From the NCBI RefSeq assembly GCF_002414845.1, contig NZ_DIAX01000069.1, positions 18,290 to 32,284 of the forward strand: a DNA stretch of 13,995 nucleotides, given 5' to 3'. The position numbers and the translations under genes are program-made. Below are positions 1 to 5,749 of this stretch, piece after piece; the stretch's first letter is position 1, and every line of letters starts with the position of its first letter. The notes beneath the pieces are model-generated. The model was not told the DNA's origin. It searched no databases and saw only the letters and a list, made by a program, of their open reading frames with translations. Source of the stretch: Gordonia sp. UBA5067. Lineage in GTDB: Bacteria > Actinomycetota > Actinomycetes > Mycobacteriales > Mycobacteriaceae.

Positions 1-830
1 ATGACGAAGGTGAGGTTGTCGAGCGCTTCGGTCGCCGCGATCTGCAGCAGGCCGCGCGATTCGGGCTCGTCCATCTCGCCGTCGCCGAGAAACGCCCACA
101 CGTGCTGGTCACTCGTGTCTTTCAGACCGCGGTCGTGGAGGTAGTGGTTGAACCGCGCCTGCAGAATCGCGTTCATCGGGCCGAGCCCCATCGACACGGT
201 CGGGAACTGCCAGAAGTCCGGCATCAGCCGGGGGTGCGGGTACGAGGGCAATCCGCCGCCGAGTCCGGCATGGCTGTGTTCCTGGCGGAAGCCGTCCAGC
301 TGGTCTTCGGTGAGCCGTCCTTCGAGGAAGGCGCGGGCGTAGATACCGGGCGACGCGTGGCCCTGGATGAAGATCTGGTCGCCGCCGCCCGGGTGGTCCT
401 GACCGCGGAAGAAGTGGTTGAAGCCCACTTCGTAGAGCGACGCCGACGACGCGTAGGTGGAGATGTGCCCGCCGACGCCGATTCCCGGGCGCTGTGCGCG
501 GTGCACCATGATGGCGGCATTCCAGCGGATGAGTCGACGGAAGTTTCGCTCGACTTCTTCATCGCCGGGAAACCACGGCTCATTCTCGGTCGGGATGGTG
601 TTGACGTAGTCGGTGGAGGTCAGCGCGGGGATCGAGATGTGACGCTCGCCGGCGCGCTCGAGTAGGCGCAGCATCAGGTAGCGGGCACGAGCCGGGCCGG
701 CGGCATCGATCAGCCCGTCGAGCGAGTTCATCCATTCGGAGGTTTCCTCCGGATCGATATCAGGCAGATAGGAGGCCACGCCTTCGCGGATAACCCGGAC
801 GCGGTGGGGGGCGGTCGACTCGTCAGACAC
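1..830 (-). CDS. aceE: Pyruvate dehydrogenase E1 component (homodimeric type), N-terminal part
   Basis: This is the thiamine-diphosphate-dependent E1 subunit that decarboxylates pyruvate and passes the acetyl group to the lipoyl E2 subunit, linking glycolysis to the TCA cycle in the cytoplasm. The window holds the first 276 residues; the rest, of a family usually near 900 residues, lies beyond base 1. Visible signatures of homodimeric E1p are the GGHIST segment with His122, the NHFFRG segment (138-143), the [16 protein letters not shown] segment (156-172) and the start of the ThDP/Mg motif [10 protein letters not shown] (249-258). The start is GTG at 830-828, preceded on the minus strand by AAGGAACC about 8 nt upstream. 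The gene is divergent from the lipoprotein genes, with 271 bp between starts. A perfect palindrome at 919-937 lies about 90 bp upstream and may control it. The family call is very secure. Confidence 0.96.
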   Translation of the reverse strand, partial: MSDESTAPHRVRVIREGVASYLPDIDPEETSEWMNSLDGLIDAAGPARARYLMLRLLERAGERHISIPALTSTDYVNTIPTENEPWFPGDEEVERNFRRLIRWNAAIMVHRAQRPGIGVGGHISTYASSASLYEVGFNHFFRGQDHPGGGDQIFIQGHASPGIYARAFLEGRLTEDQLDGFRQEHSHAGLGGGLPSYPHPRLMPDFWQFPTVSMGLGPMNAILQARFNHYLHDRGLKDTSDQHVWAFLGDGEMDEPESRGLLQIAATEALDNLTFV

Positions 831-918
831 GATGATCGGTTCCTTACGATTCTGTTGTGGCCGCGCGATTGTGGTGCGCGGCGCGAGCGGCGTGCGAACA
901 CGAGGGTGACGTGTCTCG

Positions 919-937
919 CACTATTAGCCTAATAGTG
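919..937. promoter_or_regulatory. Perfect 19-bp palindrome in the aceE/lipoprotein divergent intergenic region
   Basis: CACTATTAGCCTAATAGTG is a perfect inverted repeat of two 9-bp arms around one central base. It is AT-rich (about 63 percent) within very GC-rich flanks. It lies 89-107 bp upstream of the aceE start and about 165 bp upstream of the first lipoprotein ATG. It contains TANNNT-type -10-like hexamers on both strands (TAGCCT on plus, TAGGCT on minus), so it could be an operator that overlaps promoter elements. The binding protein is unknown. The rest of 831-1101 shows no gene I can support. Confidence 0.55.
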
Positions 938-1101
938 TTCCTGCGCTCTTCGCCCGCCCAATCCACTGGAATGGGCGCAGCGACCGGGTGGGCCGGATGA
1001 ATGGGCGATCGTGGACGGCGCGTCGATTGCCGATAGTCTCTAGGGTGCGCCGGTGGGAGCTGCGCCGGGTCAATGGCCATCGCCAACCAGTACGGAGATT
1101 C

Positions 1102-1617
1102 ATGATCGACACCACTACGAAGACCGGGCCGCGACGCCGGCTGCTCGTCGGCGTGATCGCCGCGGTGGCGACGGTGGGGGTCCTCACCGGATGCACCGTT
1201 TCCGGGGAGGCCGGTGCACCGCAGGCCGAGGTCGCCGCGTACCGGGCGCAGCAGGCCGTTAAGCGGCAGAAGGCCAATGCGTTGATGTCCTGCCTGACCA
1301 TCCCGATGTCGATGCGGCAGAGCGTCGATGTCTACAACGAGATGATCCGTGCGTTCAACGCATCGGGCGGCTTCGACCAGAACCTGGTGAACAAGGCCGT
1401 TGAGCGCATCGACGACGATATCGCCGCCTTGCGCACCGCGTCGAACAAGGATCTTCCCGAGGACCTCAAGAAACAGCTGGGCAAGATGATTGTGGCGCGC
1501 GAGGCGCAGCGCGGTGCCGTCCTGTCGCGCAACGCCACGGCAATGAATAACGCGGCCCGCGAGATGAACAACGAGCGCGATGGGTTCACGGCCCTGTGCA
1601 AGACCTACATCGGCTGA
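1102..1617 (+). CDS. Putative lipoprotein, first of a tandem paralogous pair
   Basis: This is a 171-residue exported lipoprotein of unknown function. The N-terminus has a basic stretch (RRR at 11-13), a hydrophobic core and a lipobox LTGC with the lipidated cysteine at 31, so the mature protein should be anchored to the outer face of the membrane. I chose ATG 1102 because GGAG lies at 1094-1097 and because it places the signal peptide at the very N-terminus; the reading frame is open back to 988, but that would add 38 atypical residues. The mature part is mostly helical and polar, with two conserved cysteines (64 and 166) that could form a disulfide. It is clearly homologous to the next gene, and their coding regions overlap by 22 nt. 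Its position between aceE and the DUF3052 gene corresponds to that of Rv2240c in M. tuberculosis, but I cannot show homology from memory. Confidence 0.85.
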   Translation: MIDTTTKTGPRRRLLVGVIAAVATVGVLTGCTVSGEAGAPQAEVAAYRAQQAVKRQKANALMSCLTIPMSMRQSVDVYNEMIRAFNASGGFDQNLVNKAVERIDDDIAALRTASNKDLPEDLKKQLGKMIVAREAQRGAVLSRNATAMNNAAREMNNERDGFTALCKTYIG

Positions 1618-2099
1618 GCGTGGCACTGCTGCTGTCGGCGGCCGTCGTCGCCGGCGCGTCGGGCTGCACGGTGACCGGGCGGGCCCACGCGCCACAGGGG
1701 CAGGTCGTGTCGTACGCCGCACAGCAGCAGGCGGTACGCCAGGAGTCCCATGCCGCGTCGTCGTGCGCGGTGGTGCTGACGGGAATGCGGGCCACCGTCG
1801 ACGCCTACAACGCGATGGTTGCGACGCTGAACGCGACCCAGGACATGGCGGCACTGAAGGGGACCGACCAAACGGCGCTCGTCCAGTTCGACCTGGACGC
1901 CCAGAGACTGCGCACGGCGCAGGGCCGAGACCTGCCCGCGGACGTGAAAACCGCGCTGTCGAAGACTGCTCGGGCCTCGAGTGAACTTCGCAAGGCCGTC
2001 GCCGGCCAGGAGCGACTCGCACTCAACCCGGCCGCGCGCGAATGGGACCAATCGCGTCGGCAATTGGTCACCGTGTGCCGCAAGTTCCTGCCCCGGTAG
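1596..2099 (+). CDS. Putative lipoprotein, second of a tandem paralogous pair
   Basis: This 167-residue exported lipoprotein is a paralogue of the preceding gene. GTG 1596 gives a short n-region with H5 and R6, a hydrophobic core, and lipobox ASGC with the acylated cysteine at 24. A later in-frame GTG at 1620 would remove the basic residues and is less likely. It shares with its neighbour the GCTVxG start of the mature chain, a xAPQxxVxxYxAQQ motif, the first conserved cysteine (57), a MRxxVDxYNxM motif and the C-terminal cysteine (161). The distance between the two conserved cysteines is nearly the same in both proteins (104 against 102 residues). The 22-nt overlap with the upstream gene implies translational coupling and equal dosage. 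Function is unknown. Confidence 0.82.
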   Translation: MQDLHRLSVALLLSAAVVAGASGCTVTGRAHAPQGQVVSYAAQQQAVRQESHAASSCAVVLTGMRATVDAYNAMVATLNATQDMAALKGTDQTALVQFDLDAQRLRTAQGRDLPADVKTALSKTARASSELRKAVAGQERLALNPAAREWDQSRRQLVTVCRKFLPR

Positions 2100-2139
2100 C
2101 CGATTATCCGGTGTTTCGGGTTGCGCTCAGGCGCACAAG

Positions 2140-2160
2140 CCTGTGGGATAGCAACACAGG
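2140..2160 (+). terminator. Weak hairpin downstream of the lipoprotein genes
   Basis: CCTGTG (2140-2145) and CACAGG (2155-2160) can form a 6-bp stem with a 9-nt loop, 41 nt after the second lipoprotein stop codon and before the DUF3052 ribosome binding site. There is no U-tract. It could be a weak terminator, a 5' leader structure of the DUF3052 mRNA, or chance. Confidence 0.25.
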
Positions 2161-2194
2161 TCGTCGAGAATCCACTCGGCGCCCGCCATATAAC

Positions 2195-2201
2195 GAGGAG
2201 G
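2195..2201 (+). promoter_or_regulatory. Strong Shine-Dalgarno site for the DUF3052 gene
   Basis: GAGGAGG, six bases before GTG 2208, is the strongest ribosome binding site in the window. It fixes the start at GTG 2208 rather than at upstream in-frame codons such as 2121. Confidence 0.8.
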
Positions 2202-2207
2202 TCGCGC

Positions 2208-2621
2208 GTGGTCGCCGCCGATGAATCCGGTGCGCAGACGCTGGGGTTGAGCAAGGGGCTTGTCGTTCAGGAGTTGGGTTGGGACGACGACACCGACGAC
2301 GACCTGCGCGTCGGCATCGAGGACATCATCGATGCGGAGATGCTCGACGAGGACGCCATCGAAGTCATCGACGTGGTCCTGCTCTGGTGGCGCGACGACG
2401 ACGGGGACCTGACCGATGCGCTCATCGAAGCGATCGGCCCGCTGGCCGATGACGGGTACCTCTGGGTCCTGTCGCCGAAGACGGGGCGCACCGGCCACGT
2501 CGAGCCCAGCGAGGTCAGCGAGGCGGCGGAGACGGCTGGCCTCACCCAGACCAGCGTCACGAATCTGGGTGACTGGACGGCTACCAGGCTCGTCCAGCCC
2601 CGTTCGCGCAGCGCGCGCTAG
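2208..2621 (+). CDS. DUF3052 family protein
   Basis: This 137-residue acidic protein belongs to the family of Rv2239c (DUF3052), found widely in actinobacteria next to ahpE; its biochemical role is not established to my knowledge. Family-like features are the QELGWDDDTDDDLR segment (21-34), a hydrophobic strand ending in VVLLWWRDDDGDL (56-68), and the GYLWVLSPKTGRTGHVEPSEV block (83-103). It has no signal peptide and should be cytoplasmic. The start is GTG 2208, fixed by the GAGGAGG ribosome binding site. The peroxiredoxin gene begins 2 nt after the stop codon, so the two are very probably one transcript, as in M. tuberculosis. Confidence 0.9.
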   Translation: MVAADESGAQTLGLSKGLVVQELGWDDDTDDDLRVGIEDIIDAEMLDEDAIEVIDVVLLWWRDDDGDLTDALIEAIGPLADDGYLWVLSPKTGRTGHVEPSEVSEAAETAGLTQTSVTNLGDWTATRLVQPRSRSAR

Positions 2622-2623
2622 CC

Positions 2624-3088
2624 ATGCAGGAATTGATCGCCGTCGGTGATCGGGCCCCCGATTTCACGCTGCCGGACCAGAACAACCGCAAGGTGAATCT
2701 CGTTGGGCTCAGTGCCGATCGACGGGTGCTGCTGGTTTTCTTCCCCCTTGCCTTCACGGGAAACTGCGAGGGCGAGTTGGCGTTGATTCGTGATCGCCTT
2801 CCCGAGTTCGAGAACGACTCATTGACGACCGTCGCGATCTCGGTCGGGCCGCCGCCGACGCACAAGGTGTGGTCGAGTGCGCAGGGCTTCTTGTTTCCGC
2901 TACTGTCCGACTTCTGGCCGCACGGCGCCGTTGCGCAGCAATATGGTGTCTTCAGCGAGCGGCACGGCTACCCGCTGCGCGGTACGGTTCTCGTCGATCG
3001 CGACCGCACCGTGTTGTTCGCCGACGTTGCCGAGGCCGGTGCCCCGCGCGATGCAACGGTGTGGGAGCGTGCGCTCCGGCTGGCCTGA
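2624..3088 (+). CDS. ahpE: AhpE-type 1-Cys peroxiredoxin
   Basis: This 154-residue thiol peroxidase is of the AhpE subfamily, which reduces hydroperoxides and peroxynitrite in the cytoplasm; mycobacterial AhpE is recycled by mycothiol/mycoredoxin. The peroxidatic motif PLAFTGNC (41-48) matches PxxxTxxC, with peroxidatic Cys48. Arg119 in YPLRGTVLVD is the expected active-site arginine. The segment FPLLSDFWPHGAVAQQYGVF (91-110) is highly typical of AhpE. Cys48 is the only cysteine, consistent with a 1-Cys enzyme. The residue before the catalytic Cys is Asn rather than the Ile I associate with mycobacterial AhpE. There is no clear Shine-Dalgarno site, and the 2-nt gap after the DUF3052 gene suggests translation by coupling. 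The stop codon lies inside a tandem 18-bp duplication. Confidence 0.93.
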   Translation: MQELIAVGDRAPDFTLPDQNNRKVNLVGLSADRRVLLVFFPLAFTGNCEGELALIRDRLPEFENDSLTTVAISVGPPPTHKVWSSAQGFLFPLLSDFWPHGAVAQQYGVFSERHGYPLRGTVLVDRDRTVLFADVAEAGAPRDATVWERALRLA

Positions 3089-3115
3089 TGCGGCACGCTG
3101 GCCTGATGCGGCACG
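3080..3115. repeat. Tandem duplication of an 18-bp unit across the ahpE stop codon
   Basis: CTGGCCTGATGCGGCACG occurs twice in direct, exact tandem (3080-3097 and 3098-3115). The first copy contains the last two codons of ahpE and its TGA stop. Since 18 is a multiple of three, the second copy repeats the same Leu-Ala-stop in frame. It looks like a recent replication-slippage event that left the protein intact. Confidence 0.9.
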
Positions 3116-3120
3116 CCTGT

Positions 3121-3150
3121 TTGAACCCTGACCGGCGGTCAGGCTAGATT
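3121..3150 (+). promoter_or_regulatory. Promoter of tRNA-Val, with an inverted repeat in the spacer
   Basis: A -35-like TTGAAC (3121-3126) and a -10-like TAGATT (3145-3150) are separated by 18 bp, and the tRNA begins 31 bp after the -10 element. The spacer is almost entirely a perfect inverted repeat, CCTGACC-GGC-GGTCAGG (3127-3143). This repeat could be an operator, or a terminator hairpin for the upstream ahpE transcript, though no U-tract follows. Confidence 0.6.
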
Positions 3151-3181
3151 TGCGTGGGCTACCGTCGGCGTCGGCGGTCAC

Positions 3182-3256
3182 GCGCGTATAGCTCAGCGGT
3201 AGAGCTCTGGTCTTACACACCAGCGGTCGTAGGTTCAAATCCTACTGCGCGCACCA
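3182..3256 (+). tRNA. tRNA-Val (anticodon UAC)
   Basis: A complete cloverleaf can be drawn. The acceptor stem pairs GCGCGTA with TGCGCGC (one G-U pair). The D-arm is GCTC/GAGC. The anticodon stem CTGGT/ACCAG encloses loop CTTACAC with anticodon TAC at positions 34-36. The T-arm pairs GTAGG with CCTAC around TTCAAAT. CCA (3254-3256) is encoded. The UAC anticodon reads GUA and, by wobble, GUG valine codons. No integrase or duplicated 3' end was seen nearby, so there is no sign that it serves as an attachment site. The 99 bases from here to the esterase stop hold nothing I can assign. Confidence 0.97.
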
Positions 3257-3355
3257 CGGTTACCACCCGGAGAACGTGTATCACGGGATCGGGTCGTCAC
3301 GCAGGACCCTGACAAGTGGGCCGAGAATGTGTCAACGGCCGGGAAGCAACGCCGA

Positions 3356-4315
3356 TCAGCTGCCGATCAGTCCGGGGCGTTGCAGCTGGAAGAACTGCCA
3401 GATCAGCGCGGCCGCATTGATGCGGTTCGACGGACGCCACAGCGCGCCGGACGAGCCGGGCCAGCGGTGGGTGCCGCCATCGATGCGCACATGGCTCACC
3501 ATGACGCCGAGCGGTTGGCAGGCCGGCCAGTCGATGCGCGTGACATCTGCGGCGATCTTGCGCTCGACGGGGCGCTGGCACCCCGCGCCGGCGGCCCAGC
3601 CGCCGACCACGGCAGGAATCGGCGGGAGGGCAAAGCCGAACTTCTCCATTCCCCCGTAGGGGATGATCTGATCAGCGGTGCCGTGGAACTCGATGCGCGA
3701 TACGGGCCGCGTGCCGGCGCAGCCGGCCTGCGACTGCGGGTAGAAGGCCCCCGACACCATGGCGACGGCCGCGAACTGTCCCGGCAACCGGCAGGCGACC
3801 AGATTGGCCAGCCCGCCCCCGTTGGAGCGACCCACAGCAAAAACGCGGCTGTTGTCGACGCACGCCTCGGATCGGACGGTGCGGATGACCGCCCGGGTGA
3901 ACTCGACGTCATCGGCCCGCGGATTGGCATAGGGCGCAGACTGCCACGATCGTGGACCCTCGGCGCTGCGCAAGCCCTCGGGGTAGACGGCGATGGCAGG
4001 GAGGCGGGACAACTGCGTGTAATGCTCAAAAGCATCGGCTTGCTCACCGCGGCCATGGAACGCGACGATCAACGGGCTTGCCTTGCCCCGGTTGTAGCCC
4101 GCCGGGAGGTGGACGCGAAAGTGCCGTTCGACGCCGTTGACGGTGACGATGCGGTTGACCGAGGAGTTTGCGATGAGATTGGCCGAACCGGCGCAACCGG
4201 CGGCCGGCGTCGCCTCGACCCGCGGCGCGGCCAACACATACTGTGCGGCGCTGCCACCGAGGAGACCCGCAACGGCGAGCACACCGGCGGATAGCGCAAG
4301 TCGACGAGAAAGCAC
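3356..4315 (-). CDS. Secreted alpha/beta-hydrolase esterase (PHB depolymerase / feruloyl esterase-like, CE1-LpqC type)
   Basis: This 319-residue exported serine esterase is related to extracellular poly(3-hydroxybutyrate) depolymerases, feruloyl/acetyl xylan esterases (CE1) and mycobacterial LpqC. The start GTG 4315 gives a typical signal peptide: SRR in the n-region, then a long hydrophobic core to about residue 30. ATG 4354 would add 13 residues. TATTCT (4328-4323) lies 7 nt before the GTG, suggesting a leaderless mRNA. The hydrolase core shows LIVAFHGRGEQ (82-92, oxyanion region), nucleophile elbow GRSNG with Ser164, HGTAD with Asp215, and GTHRWPG with His283, giving a complete triad. Six cysteines (41, 152, 175, 199, 246, 266) fit disulfides in a secreted enzyme. 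There is no lipobox, unlike LpqC. It is divergent from the GH1 gene. The exact substrate cannot be read from sequence. Confidence 0.88.
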   Translation of the reverse strand: MLSRRLALSAGVLAVAGLLGGSAAQYVLAAPRVEATPAAGCAGSANLIANSSVNRIVTVNGVERHFRVHLPAGYNRGKASPLIVAFHGRGEQADAFEHYTQLSRLPAIAVYPEGLRSAEGPRSWQSAPYANPRADDVEFTRAVIRTVRSEACVDNSRVFAVGRSNGGGLANLVACRLPGQFAAVAMVSGAFYPQSQAGCAGTRPVSRIEFHGTADQIIPYGGMEKFGFALPPIPAVVGGWAAGAGCQRPVERKIAADVTRIDWPACQPLGVMVSHVRIDGGTHRWPGSSGALWRPSNRINAAALIWQFFQLQRPGLIGS

Positions 4316-4322
4316 GACGACC

Positions 4323-4328
4323 AGAATA
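4323..4328 (-). promoter_or_regulatory. Candidate -10 element, leaderless esterase mRNA
   Basis: TATTCT on the minus strand ends 7 nt before GTG 4315, the spacing seen for leaderless transcripts in mycobacteria. No Shine-Dalgarno site precedes the GTG, which supports this reading. No clear -35 element. Confidence 0.45.
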
Positions 4329-4401
4329 GGGTGAAACGCGGCGGTTGCCTGCATCGTTCGGGGCAACCGGATTGGCTTACCAGCGTATCGCCGCACGAAG
4401 C

Positions 4402-4417
4402 GTGACCATTTCGTCAC
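4402..4417. promoter_or_regulatory. Inverted repeat GTGAC-N6-GTCAC upstream of the GH1 gene
   Basis: GTGAC (4402-4406) and GTCAC (4413-4417) form a perfect 5-bp inverted repeat with a 6-bp centre. Its centre lies 21 bp, two helical turns, from the centre of the CRP-like site at 4423-4438, so both could be bound on one face of the helix. The spacing between the GTGA and TCAC cores is 8 bp, not the 6 bp of a canonical CRP site. Confidence 0.35.
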
Positions 4418-4422
4418 CTGGG

Positions 4423-4438
4423 TGTGGTGAAACTCACA
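4423..4438. promoter_or_regulatory. CRP/GlxR-like operator between the esterase and GH1 genes
   Basis: TGTGGTGAAACTCACA matches the CRP/GlxR consensus TGTGA-N6-TCACA at 9 of 10 defined positions; only the fifth base differs (G for A). It lies 16 bp before the preferred GH1 start, ATG 4454, and about 115 bp upstream of the divergent esterase start. CRP/GlxR-family cAMP-responsive regulators are standard in Corynebacterium and Mycobacterium and control carbon-source genes, which fits a secreted glycosidase. Binding is inferred. Confidence 0.45.
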
Positions 4439-4441
4439 CTC

Positions 4442-4446
4442 AGGGA
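4442..4446 (+). promoter_or_regulatory. Shine-Dalgarno site supporting the GH1 start at ATG 4454
   Basis: AGGGA lies 7 nt before ATG 4454. The alternative start GTG 4424 has no such site and would fall within the CRP-like operator. Confidence 0.55.
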
Positions 4447-4453
4447 TGTGTTG

Positions 4454-5749
4454 ATGGCACTGCTCACCAGGCCGGCGGTGGTGGCAATCGCCATTGCGGC
4501 GACGATGACCGCGTTGCCCGCGGCAAGTCATGCGGCGGCGCCCCTGCCGCCGGGGTTTCTGTGGGGCGTCGCCTCGTCGGGATTTCAGTCCGAAGGGTCG
4601 CCCGACGGCATTCCGGCCAGCAACTGGACGGTGCCACGCGCCGGGCAAACGCCGATCGGCACCTCGGTGGACTTCCGAAACAGGTATCGATCGGACATTG
4701 CGCTCGCCGCGGGACTGGGAGTCAAGGTCTACCGGATCGGCGTCGAATGGGCACGGGTACAGCCCGCGCCCACCCGGTTCGATCAGCATGAGTGGGCCTA
4801 CTACGACGACATGATCGGCGCGATCGTTGCGGCGGGGATGCGGCCGATGATCACCATCGACCACTGGGTCTATCCGCAGTGGATGATGCGTGCCGGAGGC
4901 TGGACCAATCCCGCGTCGGTCCGATTGTGGCTGGCATACGCGCAGCGCGTGGTACACCGATTCGCGAAGTTCAGGCCCATGTGGGTCACGTTCAACGAGC
5001 CGATCATGAACATCGCCCAGCAGTTGATGCGGGGGGAGTTGTCGCCCGCAGCGGCTCCGGTCGTGGCCGATCGGATGGTGCAGGTGCATCAGCAGATCTA
5101 TCGGGTGATCCACCGTGCCCAGCCCGGTGCAATGGTGACGTCGAACTCGGCGTATATGCCCGCCGGTGCCGAGCCGGTGATCGATGTGGCGCTCACCGAT
5201 CGGTTCATGCGCCACGCCGACTTCGTGGGCGTCGACACCTACTACGGGTTCACGCTGAGCAACCCGCTGGCGGCGGCGGGTGCCGTGCGCGACGGGTTAG
5301 CCGGGTTGCCGGTTAGCGCCGAGAGCATCTATTACGCGTTGCGCCACAACGCCCGCCGCTACCCGGGCCGGCCGATCTACATCGTCGAAAGCGGGATGCC
5401 GACCGCCGGTGGCGGGCCGCGGGCCGACGGCTACCGGCGCGGCGACCAGCTTGCCGATCTGATCTATTGGGTGCAGCGGGCACGGGCCGACGGAATCCCG
5501 GTGATCGGCTACAACTACTGGAGCCTGACCGACAACTACGAGTGGGGCAGCTACACACCGCGCTTCGGGTTGTACACGGTCAATGTGCTGGCCGACCGGA
5601 CTTTGCGACGCATCCCGACCGACGCGGTGGCGGTCTATCGGCGGATCACCGCGCGCAACGGCGTCGGATCGAACTACCGGCCGACGCGCGCACCGGCGGC
5701 GTGCTCGATCGTCGAGGCGGCGGCGAGTTGTCTGGATCCGGTGCGGTGA
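4454..5749 (+). CDS. Secreted glycoside hydrolase family 1 protein (beta-glucosidase-like)
   Basis: This 431-residue retaining beta-glycosidase of family GH1 hydrolyses terminal beta-linked sugars such as beta-glucosides. The GH1 N-terminal signature FLWGVASSGFQSEG lies at 35-48, the acid/base motif TFNEP at 179-183 with Glu182, the nucleophile motif IVESG at 310-314 with Glu312, and WSLTDNYEW at 356-364. Both catalytic glutamates are present, but the usual ENG nucleophile motif reads ESG. A signal peptide (residues 1 to about 27, ending ASHA) makes it an exported enzyme, unusual in a family that is mostly cytoplasmic in bacteria. Start ATG 4454 is favoured by AGGGA at 4442-4446; GTG 4424 would add 10 residues. 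The TGA stop overlaps the next ATG (TGATG), so the two are translationally coupled. It is divergent from the secreted esterase. Confidence 0.9.
   Translation: MALLTRPAVVAIAIAATMTALPAASHAAAPLPPGFLWGVASSGFQSEGSPDGIPASNWTVPRAGQTPIGTSVDFRNRYRSDIALAAGLGVKVYRIGVEWARVQPAPTRFDQHEWAYYDDMIGAIVAAGMRPMITIDHWVYPQWMMRAGGWTNPASVRLWLAYAQRVVHRFAKFRPMWVTFNEPIMNIAQQLMRGELSPAAAPVVADRMVQVHQQIYRVIHRAQPGAMVTSNSAYMPAGAEPVIDVALTDRFMRHADFVGVDTYYGFTLSNPLAAAGAVRDGLAGLPVSAESIYYALRHNARRYPGRPIYIVESGMPTAGGGPRADGYRRGDQLADLIYWVQRARADGIPVIGYNYWSLTDNYEWGSYTPRFGLYTVNVLADRTLRRIPTDAVAVYRRITARNGVGSNYRPTRAPAACSIVEAAASCLDPVR

Noticed and set aside
919..937. IdeR/DtxR iron box
   Set aside because: Only the central TTAGCCTAA agrees with the consensus; the conserved GG and CC of the outer arms are missing, so I do not call it an iron box.
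844..2022. Long minus-strand open frame antisense to the two lipoprotein genes
   Set aside because: It is Arg/Pro/Ser-rich with no recognisable motif, and the plus strand has two paired lipoprotein genes with lipoboxes and mutual homology. It is a high-GC shadow frame.
3182..3256. tRNA-Val as the attachment site of an integrated element
   Set aside because: No integrase, no repeat of the tRNA 3' end, and no mobile genes nearby. The accessory-looking block beyond it has no other hallmark of integration.
4316..5215. N-terminal extension of the esterase frame through the GH1 gene on the minus strand
   Set aside because: The extension is low-complexity His/Arg/Pro-rich sequence antisense to GH1, and the true signal peptide begins near 4315 (or at the latest 4354).
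5467..5748. Upstream extension of the MDMPI-family frame into GH1
   Set aside because: It overlaps the conserved GH1 C-terminal motif WSLTDNYEW in another frame; ATG 5749 is the natural start.
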